Source of the DNA: Bifidobacteriaceae bacterium
GTDB lineage: Bacteria; Actinomycetota; Actinomycetes; Actinomycetales; WQXJ01
Direction: 5' to 3'
DNA length: 64,000 nucleotides
Assembly (NCBI GenBank): GCA_031267825.1
Contig: JAIRYJ010000007.1
Span: 126,001 to 190,000 of the forward strand
The notes under the pieces were generated by a model. It saw only the letters and a program-made list of their open reading frames with translations, was not told the origin of the DNA and ran no database searches. Both the position numbers and the translations under genes were made by a program. Positions within the stretch are counted from its first letter, which is position 1, and each line of letters begins with the position of its first letter. Below are positions 26,533-35,856 of this stretch, one piece after another.

Positions 26533-29154
26533 TCAGACTTGGAGCCGACCTCGGACCTGGCTGCGGGCCTGAATCACTAGTGCGTCCTGGATCTCGTCGA
26601 ATATGGTCGTGGAGACATCCGCTTCGGTCTCCACTGTGACGACCAAAGCGAACATGATGGCCTCATCCGGTCGCAGGTCTCTCGCGTCTTTCAAGCATTG
26701 AATACGCACAGGAAGCTCTGTTCCTGGCGTGATCGTCAACGCTTTGCGGCCTTCAAACACGAGATGTTGCACGCTTCCGCGGCTGGCTGGCCGGCTGTCT
26801 GCCTCAACTGACCCGCCAACTGTCTGGTTACCGTCAAGTTGAAACACGACTCTGGCGGCACGGTATCGGCTCAAGCCGCCGACAACTGGAGGGAAACTGG
26901 CCAAGGTGATCGCAACTCGGTGCCACTCGGCCTTGGCGTGCAAAGACGGCGGTAACGGTATGTGGAACCTGACCTCTTGGTCCTGTCTGATCCTTCCCCA
27001 ACCCACCATGGCCGCACGGCTGGGAGTAGATGACTTGGCGCGCCGAGGGTCCAGTATTCCATAGCCGAGCAGGTGTCCTATGTTAGCCCGAGTCTTGGGT
27101 TGTGACAGATGAACCAGCCGCTCTTCCAGGCTGCGCCGGGCCTTGCCCCATGAGGCCGCATGAACTAATAGTCCCCGCACAAGAAGTGGGTGAAAAACGG
27201 GGTCAGGTGGCGGATATCCTTCTCCCGAGCCGGGCATCCTCTCCAGCAGATCGAATAGTTCGCTTGCCTCTCGGGTCACCAAGGCGGCCGCGTTGGACGT
27301 ACCCGCCAGGTAAGCCACCCGCCTGACGTCTCCGGCCGGTCCTGGCTGTGCAACGAGATTCCCGGGGCCAGTGGCATCAGCGCGGGCCGCCTGAAGTTCG
27401 GCCCGATCTTGGCCGGGCTGAAAGATGGGTCGGAAAAATACTTGCCTGCCGCCTCCGAAAAGAATGTCAGGCTTGATCGACCTAGACACTCCGGGTCCGG
27501 TGGCGCTATATAGGGCCGGGTAGCCTTCCGGTGTGGCGTCAACAATATGACCAAACCGGCGAAGATCAGATGAATCATCCTTGTGAACTGCCCCAACAGT
27601 GAGAGCGTTCATGGCGTCACCGGGAGGCAGTACGCCTCTTGCGCGGCTTGATTCCACGTACCACTTGAAGCCCTTGTCCTGAATTAGCCTGGGATCAGCA
27701 AGGTCGGATTCCTTGATTTCAACGTGAGGCTCGTAGTTTCCCGCTGAAACGACAAAGAGAAGGTTGTACTTAACTGCCAGCCAATCCACAAGCCTGCCCA
27801 ACGAACTCATGGTTCTTACAGTGCCGCGGGCGGGATGGCCGACGGAGAGATTGATGATCCTCACACTCGGCGCCGACGCTTGCTGGGTGCCCTCGCCCTC
27901 TACAATCCTGCGGACAGCCCGGTGGAGCAGGTCGGTCATGAGGATCCCTGGCTGAACCTCTTCACCCTTTCCAAACTCCCTTGGCCGCATGATTGGGCGC
28001 ACGTAGACCGGTCTGTCCAGTGGCTCCCTGGCGGTGCTGATGTCGCCGTGAATGATCAACGACGCCATCGCTGTGCCATGGCTTCGTGCCAATACCTGGT
28101 AAACCGGTTCGGAATCATCTGGGTCATCGATGATCAACCTGCCCGCTAAGAGCGCATGGTTCCCCATGGGTAGTCCGTCCAGCAAGGCCACGCGGGGCAA
28201 TGACCCGGCTGTGAGTGGCGAAACGCTGTTGGCTCTGTCTTCGCTCAGCATCAGGTCAGTCATCTCTGGCGTCTCTACCGTCATTGGTCTGTGAGGTGAA
28301 ACGAACATAATCTGGTCAGAGACGAGAAGGTTGACGGTACCAAGCCCGTCTTTGACCGCTTTTTCCGCTACCTGAATGGGTAACTCCGCCAGCATCGCGT
28401 GGTACTTGATTTGAGGGATCAAGCAGCTAGATAAGACTCTTCCGCCGTGGTCCGCTACCAAGGTCGCAGCGCTTATCTCAGCCTTCCTTCGGGTACCTGA
28501 CTTCGCCCGGAACCACAATTCGATCTCAACTTGGACACTGTTTTGAGCTCCTCCGACAGCCGCCAAAGTGTCCTTCCAGTCGTCAAGTAGGCCTGTCTCT
28601 TCGATTCGGTCCTGAACACTCCACCTACGGACTGTCCGTAGTAGCTGGAAGGCGTCTCTCCACCTGGTTTGCCCGCGGGGGAAGGTAAAGTTGGGATTCG
28701 ACTGCCAACTGTTGAAGAGCGACACCAGGTTCCTCGCGGCCTCAGCGTTGCTGAGAACGGCGTAAATCACCTGCCTGATTGGCGTGTCTGTCCTGTTACC
28801 GTCTTCGTCTTTGTAGGAGAAGTCATCGTCTGGGGCGACTTCCTCCCCAAGGTATTCGGCCAGAAACTCCAGACCAGGTATACGCTCAACCGCTTTGCGC
28901 AAGTCCGCTACTCGAGCGGCGAGTTCTAGAACCAGCACGTGTTCTGGGTCGGTTGCGGCCGCGCCATGCTGGGATAGCTCGATCTTCTGAGCCTTTAGGG
29001 CAGCCTCCAAACTCTGAAAAAGCGGAGTCAAACGCTCCCCTTGAGCTGCTGGACTGGGTCTTTCAGGCGTTGGGACGAAGCTTGCCTTGCCAGGCGGGCG
29101 GGGCTTCGCCTGGCCCTCTCCCAGTGACAAGATTGGCTTTCCGTTTTGAGCCAA
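26533..29154 (-). CDS. Subtilisin-like serine protease of an IetAS-like system
   Basis: 873 residues without a signal peptide, so cytoplasmic. An N-terminal ~300-residue region of unknown fold precedes an S8 domain with a complete triad: D326 in VALLDGLP, H359 in SHGTAMAS and S620 in GTSNAAA. A C-terminal ~200-residue beta-rich part follows. The TTG start lies 3 nt after the ATPase stop, behind GGGGAG, so translation is probably coupled. IetS-type proteases paired with an AAA ATPase were first described as a plasmid-stability toxin-antitoxin pair and, to my knowledge, have been reported as anti-phage. All key residues are present, so the protein should be active. Confidence 0.88.
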   Translation of the reverse strand: MAQNGKPILSLGEGQAKPRPPGKASFVPTPERPSPAAQGERLTPLFQSLEAALKAQKIELSQHGAAATDPEHVLVLELAARVADLRKAVERIPGLEFLAEYLGEEVAPDDDFSYKDEDGNRTDTPIRQVIYAVLSNAEAARNLVSLFNSWQSNPNFTFPRGQTRWRDAFQLLRTVRRWSVQDRIEETGLLDDWKDTLAAVGGAQNSVQVEIELWFRAKSGTRRKAEISAATLVADHGGRVLSSCLIPQIKYHAMLAELPIQVAEKAVKDGLGTVNLLVSDQIMFVSPHRPMTVETPEMTDLMLSEDRANSVSPLTAGSLPRVALLDGLPMGNHALLAGRLIIDDPDDSEPVYQVLARSHGTAMASLIIHGDISTAREPLDRPVYVRPIMRPREFGKGEEVQPGILMTDLLHRAVRRIVEGEGTQQASAPSVRIINLSVGHPARGTVRTMSSLGRLVDWLAVKYNLLFVVSAGNYEPHVEIKESDLADPRLIQDKGFKWYVESSRARGVLPPGDAMNALTVGAVHKDDSSDLRRFGHIVDATPEGYPALYSATGPGVSRSIKPDILFGGGRQVFFRPIFQPGQDRAELQAARADATGPGNLVAQPGPAGDVRRVAYLAGTSNAAALVTREASELFDLLERMPGSGEGYPPPDPVFHPLLVRGLLVHAASWGKARRSLEERLVHLSQPKTRANIGHLLGYGILDPRRAKSSTPSRAAMVGWGRIRQDQEVRFHIPLPPSLHAKAEWHRVAITLASFPPVVGGLSRYRAARVVFQLDGNQTVGGSVEADSRPASRGSVQHLVFEGRKALTITPGTELPVRIQCLKDARDLRPDEAIMFALVVTVETEADVSTTIFDEIQDALVIQARSQVRGRLQV

Positions 29155-29157
29155 GAC

Positions 29158-30120
29158 TCACTCCCCAGCCTGTGTTCGCCAATGCTCTAGGCGTTCCCGC
29201 ACAATGTTGCGCGGATCTGGGTCAGGCGATTGAAGGACGCAACGTCGGCGCACATCTAGGGCGAACTCTTCCAGTTCAGCGAAACTCGCCCCGGACAGCT
29301 TGTCGGCCAAGGTACGCGGGGTAAACCCGAGGGTGCCGCCTAAACGTGACGTCAGCTTGCTTAAGAACTCGGTTGCCTGTTCGCGGCTCGGCGGGTCAAG
29401 GTTGACTCTGATCTGGAACCGGCGCCATGCCGCCCGGTCCAGTAGTTCTCCGTGATTAGTGGCGGCTAGCAGTATGACGTGTGGTGGAAGCTTGTCTATC
29501 TGAAGCAACAGTGTTGACACAACCCGTTTGATTTCACCCGTTTCATGGGCGTCAGCACGCTCCTTGGCGATGGTGTCTAACTCGTCGAAGAACAGCACAC
29601 AGCGGCGTGTTCTGACGAAGGCGAAAGCCTCATCAAGCCTTGATGCTGTCTCGCCAAGGAATGAAGAGACAATCCCCTCGTAACGGATGACATAGAACGG
29701 AAGCATCAGTTCCGCGGCGACGGCTTCGGCCACGGTGGTCTTGCCATTACCGGGAGGTCCGCACAGCAAGAGCCGGTTGCGAGGTTCAAGCCCGTAACTA
29801 CGAAGCAAGTCGGAGCGCTGCTGTTCTTCGATAACTTCACGCAGCACGCGCCTACAGGCGGGTCTGAGTGTCAAATCCTCCAGCCGCCTGCCGGGGATTA
29901 CTTCATGGACAAGATCTCTCACGGCGGCGGCGTGCTCGTCTCGGGCGGCGCGGGTCCGCTCTCCGGTTGTCGTAATGATCTCTGAAAGGCGGTCCGCTAG
30001 CAGGTGGTGCTGGTTGGCCCGCTCCTCCGCGATGAGCGTCTCTACGAGCGCCCGGAACCTGGTACGGTCCCCACGCCGCTCAGCTTCAACAAGATCAAGG
30101 ACAAGGTCAGCTCGCGCCAT
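29158..30120 (-). CDS. AAA ATPase of an IetAS-like system
   Basis: 320 residues. An N-terminal helical region (1-~75, charged, possibly coiled) precedes a AAA+ core: Walker A GPPGNGKT at 121-128, Walker B CVLFFDELD at 174-182, sensor-1 Asn222 in AATN, and RR after AAW as likely arginine fingers. It resembles IetA, which controls or loads the partner protease. The start is placed at the ATG after GGAAAGGAA; the frame is open to an ATG at 30159. It is first in a tight operon with the protease, and a strong hairpin isolates it from the upstream GH2 gene. Confidence 0.85.
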   Translation of the reverse strand: MARADLVLDLVEAERRGDRTRFRALVETLIAEERANQHHLLADRLSEIITTTGERTRAARDEHAAAVRDLVHEVIPGRRLEDLTLRPACRRVLREVIEEQQRSDLLRSYGLEPRNRLLLCGPPGNGKTTVAEAVAAELMLPFYVIRYEGIVSSFLGETASRLDEAFAFVRTRRCVLFFDELDTIAKERADAHETGEIKRVVSTLLLQIDKLPPHVILLAATNHGELLDRAAWRRFQIRVNLDPPSREQATEFLSKLTSRLGGTLGFTPRTLADKLSGASFAELEEFALDVRRRCVLQSPDPDPRNIVRERLEHWRTQAGE

Positions 30121-30252
30121 CGTAACCATTTCCTTTCCGGCCTCCGCTATGGGAGTCATCCTATCGATCGTGCCTCATCAGTTGAAGGAACCTGGCCGGT
30201 GCTGTAGTGGAAAGTGGACTGGCGCACCGACCACCACGCTATTGAGCCACCG

Positions 30253-30294
30253 GGGTGGCGCGGGTCACGTTGGCTGTTTGGGCCCGCGCCACCC
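30253..30294 (-). terminator. 12-bp hairpin after the GH2 gene
   Basis: GGGTGGCGCGGG (30253-30264) and CCCGCGCCACCC (30283-30294) form a perfect stem with an 18-nt loop, just past the GH2 stop. It should end the sugar operon before the ATPase gene. No long U tract is seen. Confidence 0.7.
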
Positions 30295-30303
30295 TTGCCC
30301 CGC

Positions 30304-32415
30304 TTATCCGGACAGGATCGCGGGACGGCCGGGTTGCCGGGTCGGTCCGGCATCAATGAAGGTTTGGGCCAAGCGTTCGCCCGCCTGTTCAAGCCAAAGA
30401 TGTAGCCGGGCGGGTTGGCCCGGTGCCTTAACGGTTAGCCAGACCGGATCAGACAGTTTGTAGGGGTGGACGATGCCGACCGCGGAAGATCCGCACAACG
30501 TCAAGTCGTCAGCGGGCGGGCCATCTAGCTGACTGGTTGGCAAGGTAGCGCCAGCCGGCGTCCAGGCAGCGTTCAGTACCGTGCCATCAAGTGACTTCGC
30601 GCCATGGTGCGAGATGTGAACCGCCAGCGTCAGGGGTGCCTCCGGGACCGGTATATCAGCGCCTGGCGCTTGGGGCACCAGATCAACGACCAGAACAGTG
30701 GCGGCGTTGACCGCCGCGGGCTGGAGCCCAGACAGATCCTTCGGTTGGCGCCAGGCGTCAGCCAAGCCGACCGGCTCATGTTCCACATCCACCAACTCGG
30801 TGTAAACATAACCAGCGAAACGGTCATGGCGGCGTAATTCTTGGGTTTGCCAGCGTAACAGCCAAGCCTGCTCAAGACTGCCCACGCCGCCGCCATATTC
30901 GCTGTTCAGCAGCGGCAAGTCAGCACTGGGGGCGGCCCCATCAGCGCGGAGCGACTTATTGACTGTGAAGTCCGGCCCAAGATTGACTGGGAAACCGCTG
31001 GTGGTGCCTTGAGCCAAGTCAGCCAGGCGCGAGGCCCAACGTCCAGGATCAGTCTCGTAGTGATGCCAGTCAACCAAATCAGTTTCGACATGCGACCAGC
31101 CTGAGTTCTCAACGATTGGCCGCGTCCGGTCTAGAACCGCCAGTTCGCGGTACGCCTGGCGGGCGGCCGCGGCTATCTCGGGGCTACCAGAAATATCCCA
31201 GTTCAGGCCCCATTCCTCGTTGTATAAGCCCCAAATGATGATTGACGGGTGGTTAGCGTCCCGTTCTATCCAGTCTGGCAGTTGAGCCAGGAACGTCGCG
31301 CGGGAAGCGGGTGAGTAACGTGACGGTCCGGGTGGTTCACACCACGCCAGCATCCCAATCCGGTCCGCCCAGTCAAGCCAAAGCGGGTCTTCCAGCTTGA
31401 TGTGTTTGCGGACAAGGTTGTAGCCAAACCGCTGGGCAAGCTCAATATCCTGGCGCAATGCTTCGGTGCTTGGCGCGGTTAGGCCCGTCGAAGGCCAATA
31501 GCCTTGGTCAAGCACGCCGCGCAAGTAGAGCCGTTCGCCATTAAGCCAGAGCTTTCCCAGGCTGGCTTCAACGCGGCGCAACCCGGCGACCGCACCCAAC
31601 CGGTCGGCATCGTCCGCCTGACCGGTTCGCACGTCCAAGACATAGAGATACGGGTCCGATGCCGTCCACAAGTGTGGGGTGGTGACCGGCAGCGAAACCC
31701 TAAACTGGCCGTCTGGGCCGCTAACCGCGGCGCCTTCCAAACCTGGGCTGGTTATCCGCACCCTGGTTCCCGCCGGTTGATCCCCACCTAGACGTCCGAT
31801 GATATCAAACCGGTCCAGGGCGGAACCGTCGATCCGCAGACCAGTGACATAGGTCCGGCCGCGGGCCTCAAGCCAGACCGGCTGCCAGATCCCTGAACTG
31901 GGGGTGAAACAGACCCCATCGTAATCGTCGCGCGGGATGGAACGCTGCTTGCCGTGCGGGATGTCTGCCTTGTTGGCTGGCGCCGCAACCTCGACCCGCA
32001 GCCTGGCTGGCTTGCTGGGTTGGGCAAGGCCGGTGATGTCATATTCAAACGGTGTGTACCCGCCGACGTGTTCACCTAGTAGAGCGTCATCCAGGTAGAC
32101 GGTCGCCCGGTAGTTGACCGCCCCGAAACACAAGAAGATCCGGGCCGACTCGTCCCAGTTGGGGATGGTTATCCAGCGGGTGTAAACGGCGTGCTCAAGC
32201 CAGCTTTGGACAACGCCGGAGGCCGGAGTTTCCCAAGCGAACGGCACCACGATGGAGGTGGCGTCGCCCCATTCGGGTTCGAAATCCCACCGGCCGTTGA
32301 GTGACAACCAGCGGGCTGAACGGTCGCGGTCTGGGCGGGGATATTCAGGACGTGGCAAGCCGCTCGCGCCGGGTTTGGGCATTGAAAGGGCCGGCCGGGT
32401 CTTGGGAACAGTCAT
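30304..32415 (-). CDS. Glycoside hydrolase family 2 enzyme
   Basis: 703 residues, no signal peptide, so it acts in the cytoplasm. The N-terminal sugar-binding (jelly-roll) and Ig-like domains are followed by a TIM barrel. The acid/base is E400 in YNEEWG, and the nucleophile is E506 in LLNSEYGGG. GH2 enzymes hydrolyse beta-galactosides, beta-glucuronides or beta-mannosides; I cannot choose between these. It is the last gene after an importer, so it probably cleaves the imported oligosaccharide. Two copies of the GGACGATGCCG motif lie inside the gene (30468, 31605). Confidence 0.88.
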   Translation of the reverse strand: MTVPKTRPALSMPKPGASGLPRPEYPRPDRDRSARWLSLNGRWDFEPEWGDATSIVVPFAWETPASGVVQSWLEHAVYTRWITIPNWDESARIFLCFGAVNYRATVYLDDALLGEHVGGYTPFEYDITGLAQPSKPARLRVEVAAPANKADIPHGKQRSIPRDDYDGVCFTPSSGIWQPVWLEARGRTYVTGLRIDGSALDRFDIIGRLGGDQPAGTRVRITSPGLEGAAVSGPDGQFRVSLPVTTPHLWTASDPYLYVLDVRTGQADDADRLGAVAGLRRVEASLGKLWLNGERLYLRGVLDQGYWPSTGLTAPSTEALRQDIELAQRFGYNLVRKHIKLEDPLWLDWADRIGMLAWCEPPGPSRYSPASRATFLAQLPDWIERDANHPSIIIWGLYNEEWGLNWDISGSPEIAAAARQAYRELAVLDRTRPIVENSGWSHVETDLVDWHHYETDPGRWASRLADLAQGTTSGFPVNLGPDFTVNKSLRADGAAPSADLPLLNSEYGGGVGSLEQAWLLRWQTQELRRHDRFAGYVYTELVDVEHEPVGLADAWRQPKDLSGLQPAAVNAATVLVVDLVPQAPGADIPVPEAPLTLAVHISHHGAKSLDGTVLNAAWTPAGATLPTSQLDGPPADDLTLCGSSAVGIVHPYKLSDPVWLTVKAPGQPARLHLWLEQAGERLAQTFIDAGPTRQPGRPAILSG

Positions 32416-32451
32416 AGCTGGAAGCGGTCTTTCTGGTGCTAACGAGTTTGG

Positions 32452-33327
32452 TCAGCCCTTAACTGAGCCGGCCAGGATGCCATTGATGAAGTGTTTTTGC
32501 AGCAGGATGAACAATACGAGGAGCGGTATTAGTGCGATCGAACTCGCTGCCAGGAGTTCACCTGTGACGGAGGCGTAATCAGCCGAGATGCGATGCCCGG
32601 CGATGTTCTGCGCCAAAGTTGACAATACGACTTGCAGCGTTGCCATCTTCGAAGACGAGGCAACCACTACCGGCCAGACAAAGTCGTTGTAGATGTTCAT
32701 GATTGTCAAGACGCCAAGTCCGGCCAGGCCCGGCCTGATGGCGGGCAGAACGATTCTCCAGAACACACCAGGCTCCGAGCACCCATCAATCCGACCGGCG
32801 TCAAGCAACTCGTCTGGGACCGCCGCGATGACTTGGCGCATCCAGAAGATGGCGAAAGCATCAACCGAGCCGGGCAAGATCAGCGCCTGATAGGTCCCCA
32901 CCCAGCCAAGTTCTTTCATTTCCAGCAGCAGTGGAATGATCAGCACAATCACTGGAAGCATGAGCGTTACCATGACCGCGCCGAAGAGGATCGGCTTGCC
33001 GGGGAAGGTGTACTTGGCGAAGCCATAGGCGGCCAGTGGGGCGCCTAACATGGTGATCGCGCCTTTGATTACTAGCACTATGGCTGTGTTGAAGAATCCT
33101 TGGCCGATCGGCACATCCTGAAACATTCGGACGTAATTCACTAGTGTGAACCCGCTGCCGAACAGATCCAGTGGCCGTTGGATGATAGCGACCGGCTGTT
33201 TGAAGGCGGATAGCAGCGCCCAGATGACTGGCGCTAGGAACGCCGCGGTGACGGCCGCGAGGAACAGGTGGCTGCCCACCTGGGATGCCAGTCTTCGCCG
33301 CGCGGCGGTGGTGCTGATAACGGCCAT
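32452..33327 (-). CDS. ABC sugar importer permease (MalG type)
   Basis: 291 residues with six membrane segments and the EAA-loop motif DELLDAGRIDGCSEPGVFWR followed by IVLP. It is the second permease of a CUT1 importer and starts 1 nt after its partner's stop. No ATPase gene is nearby, so a shared MsiK-type ATPase elsewhere probably drives it, as is common in actinobacteria. Confidence 0.9.
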   Translation of the reverse strand: MAVISTTAARRRLASQVGSHLFLAAVTAAFLAPVIWALLSAFKQPVAIIQRPLDLFGSGFTLVNYVRMFQDVPIGQGFFNTAIVLVIKGAITMLGAPLAAYGFAKYTFPGKPILFGAVMVTLMLPVIVLIIPLLLEMKELGWVGTYQALILPGSVDAFAIFWMRQVIAAVPDELLDAGRIDGCSEPGVFWRIVLPAIRPGLAGLGVLTIMNIYNDFVWPVVVASSSKMATLQVVLSTLAQNIAGHRISADYASVTGELLAASSIALIPLLVLFILLQKHFINGILAGSVKG

Positions 33328-33328
33328 G

Positions 33329-34336
33329 TCAGTCTTTCGGCCGCAACAACCGGACGAACACCAGCGACAAACCCACCATGATGATTACCAGAAGAAACGA
33401 GTTGGCTGAGCCGGTGCCGAGATCTGCCCGGTTGATGTGGTTGTAGAGGTACAGACCGGCGGTGGTGGTGGAACTGTACGGGCCGCCTTCGGTGACGACA
33501 TACGGTTCGGTGAACATTTGGAACACCGCCAGGGTTTGCATCACCACAGCGAACATCAAGGTGCGGCGTAACAGTGGCAGTGTGATGGCGCTGATCTGGC
33601 GTGCCCGGCCGGCGCCATCGATCGTGGCGGCCTCATAGAAGGCTGGTTCGATCGCCTGTAAACCGGACAACAAAATGATCATGATGAACCCGGTTGTCTT
33701 CCAAATGAACAACAAAGCCAGGGTTGGTTTGGACCAGGTGGAGGTTACCAGCCAGCCAACATCTGGCAGACCGAACAGATTCAGGATGTGATTGATGACT
33801 CCGTAGTCCCTGTCAAACAACACCACCCAGATTTGAGCCACCGCCACCAATGGGGTGACAAAGGGGACAATGGCGGCCACACGGTAGAAACCGCGCAGTT
33901 TCAGGGCGGTGTTGTTCAGCAGTACGGCGATCGCCAGGGCGAGAACGATCTGGGCGGGCAACACCAGCAGCCACAAGGCCGCCGAGTTTTTCAATGACGC
34001 CCAAAACGCCGGGTTGGTCAACAGGTAAGCGTAATTGTTCAGGCCAACCCACTGAGCTAGGCCTGTTCCATGCCATCTTGTGAACGACAGTCTGAGTGTG
34101 AACAGCATCGGGTAGACGCTGAACGCCACGAACACCACCAGGAACGGTGCGATGAATAGGTACGGCCAGCCGGCCCGGCGGAATCGTTGCCACGGCCGGA
34201 GGGATCGCCGCGGTCCGGCCGGGCGCCGTTCATCTTGCCCGACTGGTGTCAGTTGGCTGATTGGGCGCCGCCACGGCCGCCGCCAGAACGGACCAGTTCC
34301 ACTGGCTTCGCCCTGGACGGCGGTCATGGCGGTCAT
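33329..34336 (-). CDS. ABC sugar importer permease (MalF type)
   Basis: 335 residues, six membrane segments after a cytoplasmic Arg/Pro-rich N-terminus. The EAA loop reads EPAFYEAATIDGAGRARQ, then ISAITLP. It pairs with the MalG-type permease downstream and the binding lipoprotein upstream. Confidence 0.9.
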   Translation of the reverse strand: MTAMTAVQGEASGTGPFWRRPWRRPISQLTPVGQDERRPAGPRRSLRPWQRFRRAGWPYLFIAPFLVVFVAFSVYPMLFTLRLSFTRWHGTGLAQWVGLNNYAYLLTNPAFWASLKNSAALWLLVLPAQIVLALAIAVLLNNTALKLRGFYRVAAIVPFVTPLVAVAQIWVVLFDRDYGVINHILNLFGLPDVGWLVTSTWSKPTLALLFIWKTTGFIMIILLSGLQAIEPAFYEAATIDGAGRARQISAITLPLLRRTLMFAVVMQTLAVFQMFTEPYVVTEGGPYSSTTTAGLYLYNHINRADLGTGSANSFLLVIIMVGLSLVFVRLLRPKD

Positions 34337-34370
34337 CTGTCGTCTTCCTTAACCCAAACCAAACCGGTGG

Positions 34371-35750
34371 CTATTGGCGATCGATCAGGTTGGACTGGAT
34401 ATCGGCTGTGGACTGGTCAATCACTTCCTGGGGTGTCATGTCACCGTCAAGCATTCGCTGAACGTTGTTCCCCAGGTATTCGACCGCCCCGTCCCACCAG
34501 GTTGGAGTCGGATTACCGCCCGGAATCCGCTGGCCAGCGGCGACCGCCACGCTCCAAAGGTCTTGGTAGCCAAGTCCAGCGAACGGCTCGAACAGAGGCT
34601 TTGCCGGGTCGGCGGCCGGCCCGTAGGACGGGATGGATGTGTTAGTTCCACCCGGGTAAACATCGTTCGGTCCATAGACGGCGGTGTAGCCAACTTCGTC
34701 GAACATGAGGAACTCGTAGAACAACCAAGATAGCTGTGAGTTGGCGCCTTCTTTAGGCAAGATGAAGGACGATCCACCCATCGCGCCGCCGCGCGCACCT
34801 CCCGCCTGCCAGGCAGGCAGTTCCATCGCTCGCCACTCACCGGAAGTCTCAGGAAGCTGGGCCTGCGGGCCGTAGTCAAACCAGATGGCCCAGGGGTAGA
34901 ACACCTCGTCACGGGACTCCAGGTAGCCGATGTCTGACGGCGACAAATACTCGGCACGGGTTCCCAAACCCTGCTGGGAGACGCCGTCCAACCAGGTGAG
35001 GATCCTTAGGTACTCAGCGGAATCTAGCCGCAGGTTGCCGTCCGCGTCCGCCATCGAAGTGTTCAACTGGTTGGCGTACATCTCTAGCTGGAGCTGTCCT
35101 AGCCAGGCGCCCTGTTCAAGGTGAATTGGCTGGGCGGAGGGGCGGTACTGCTTGTACCGGCTGGCGGCTTCCAGCAGATCATCGTAGGTCTCGATGCTGT
35201 TCGGGTCGATTCCGGCCTCTGCCAGTGCGACCTCGTTGTAGTACAGCAAGCCTGGGTCTAGGTCGTAGGGTACGCCGTAGATGCCGCCGTCAATCGTGTT
35301 GACGCCGATCTTCTGAGGTGCGATGTGGTCGATGTAGGGGCCGAGCACATCGCTCAGATCCCAGAGGTAGTCCTTGTAACCGGCCACATAGGCGTCGTCA
35401 AGGAAGACACCATCGGGTACATCGGTTCCGGTGATTAGTGTGTTTCGCAGTTTCGAAGCGATGTCTACGGCTTCATGGCGGACTGTGATATTGGGATATT
35501 TCTGGTTGAACTTACCGATCGCCGCGTCAAAAACCTCGTACAAGTCGCCTGACCGGTCCCAAATGATGATCTCACCTGAAGGTGAGTCATCCGTGGGTGC
35601 TTGGAGGCGGTTGGGGTTGGTCCGCGCGGAGGTGGTAGGCGAATCAGACTCGCTGGTAGAGGTGACTGGCGGGCCGCAGGCTGTCGCCAGGCTGAAGGCC
35701 AAAACAAGGCCGGCCGCTGAGGCCAGCCGTTTGGCTGTTGTGTGTTCCAT
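34371..35750 (-). CDS. ABC sugar-binding lipoprotein
   Basis: 459 residues; start fixed by AAAGGAGCG before the ATG. The frame runs on to 35885, but that extension crosses the operators. A signal peptide ends in the lipobox SLATAC, so the mature protein is lipid-anchored outside the membrane. The fold is extracellular solute-binding family 1 (SGEIIIWDRSGD..., YDLDPGLLYYN). It captures the sugar for the two permeases downstream. The gene is the first of the operon and divergent from the LacI gene. Confidence 0.9.
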   Translation of the reverse strand: MEHTTAKRLASAAGLVLAFSLATACGPPVTSTSESDSPTTSARTNPNRLQAPTDDSPSGEIIIWDRSGDLYEVFDAAIGKFNQKYPNITVRHEAVDIASKLRNTLITGTDVPDGVFLDDAYVAGYKDYLWDLSDVLGPYIDHIAPQKIGVNTIDGGIYGVPYDLDPGLLYYNEVALAEAGIDPNSIETYDDLLEAASRYKQYRPSAQPIHLEQGAWLGQLQLEMYANQLNTSMADADGNLRLDSAEYLRILTWLDGVSQQGLGTRAEYLSPSDIGYLESRDEVFYPWAIWFDYGPQAQLPETSGEWRAMELPAWQAGGARGGAMGGSSFILPKEGANSQLSWLFYEFLMFDEVGYTAVYGPNDVYPGGTNTSIPSYGPAADPAKPLFEPFAGLGYQDLWSVAVAAGQRIPGGNPTPTWWDGAVEYLGNNVQRMLDGDMTPQEVIDQSTADIQSNLIDRQ

Positions 35751-35777
35751 TTCGCTCCTTTGGGATGGAATGCCGTT

Positions 35778-35793
35778 TTGCCAACGTGCGCAA
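35778..35793. promoter_or_regulatory. LacI-type operator 1
   Basis: TTGCCAACGTGCGCAA has TTGC-xx-ACGT-xx-GCAA symmetry with a central CG, the usual LacI-family form. It lies in the divergent space between the importer operon and the lacI-type gene. Confidence 0.6.
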
Positions 35794-35808
35794 CACAGTA
35801 TCAGGCGT

Positions 35809-35824
35809 TTGCTAACGTTGTAAA
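35809..35824. promoter_or_regulatory. LacI-type operator 2
   Basis: TTGCTAACGTTGTAAA shares the TTGCYAACGT half with operator 1 and the AACGTT centre. Its centre lies 31 bp from that of operator 1, about three helical turns, so cooperative binding is possible. It also covers the probable promoter of the regulator gene. Confidence 0.55.
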
Positions 35825-35856
35825 GTAGTGTCGGCCGAACCGGAGGAGGTAATTCC

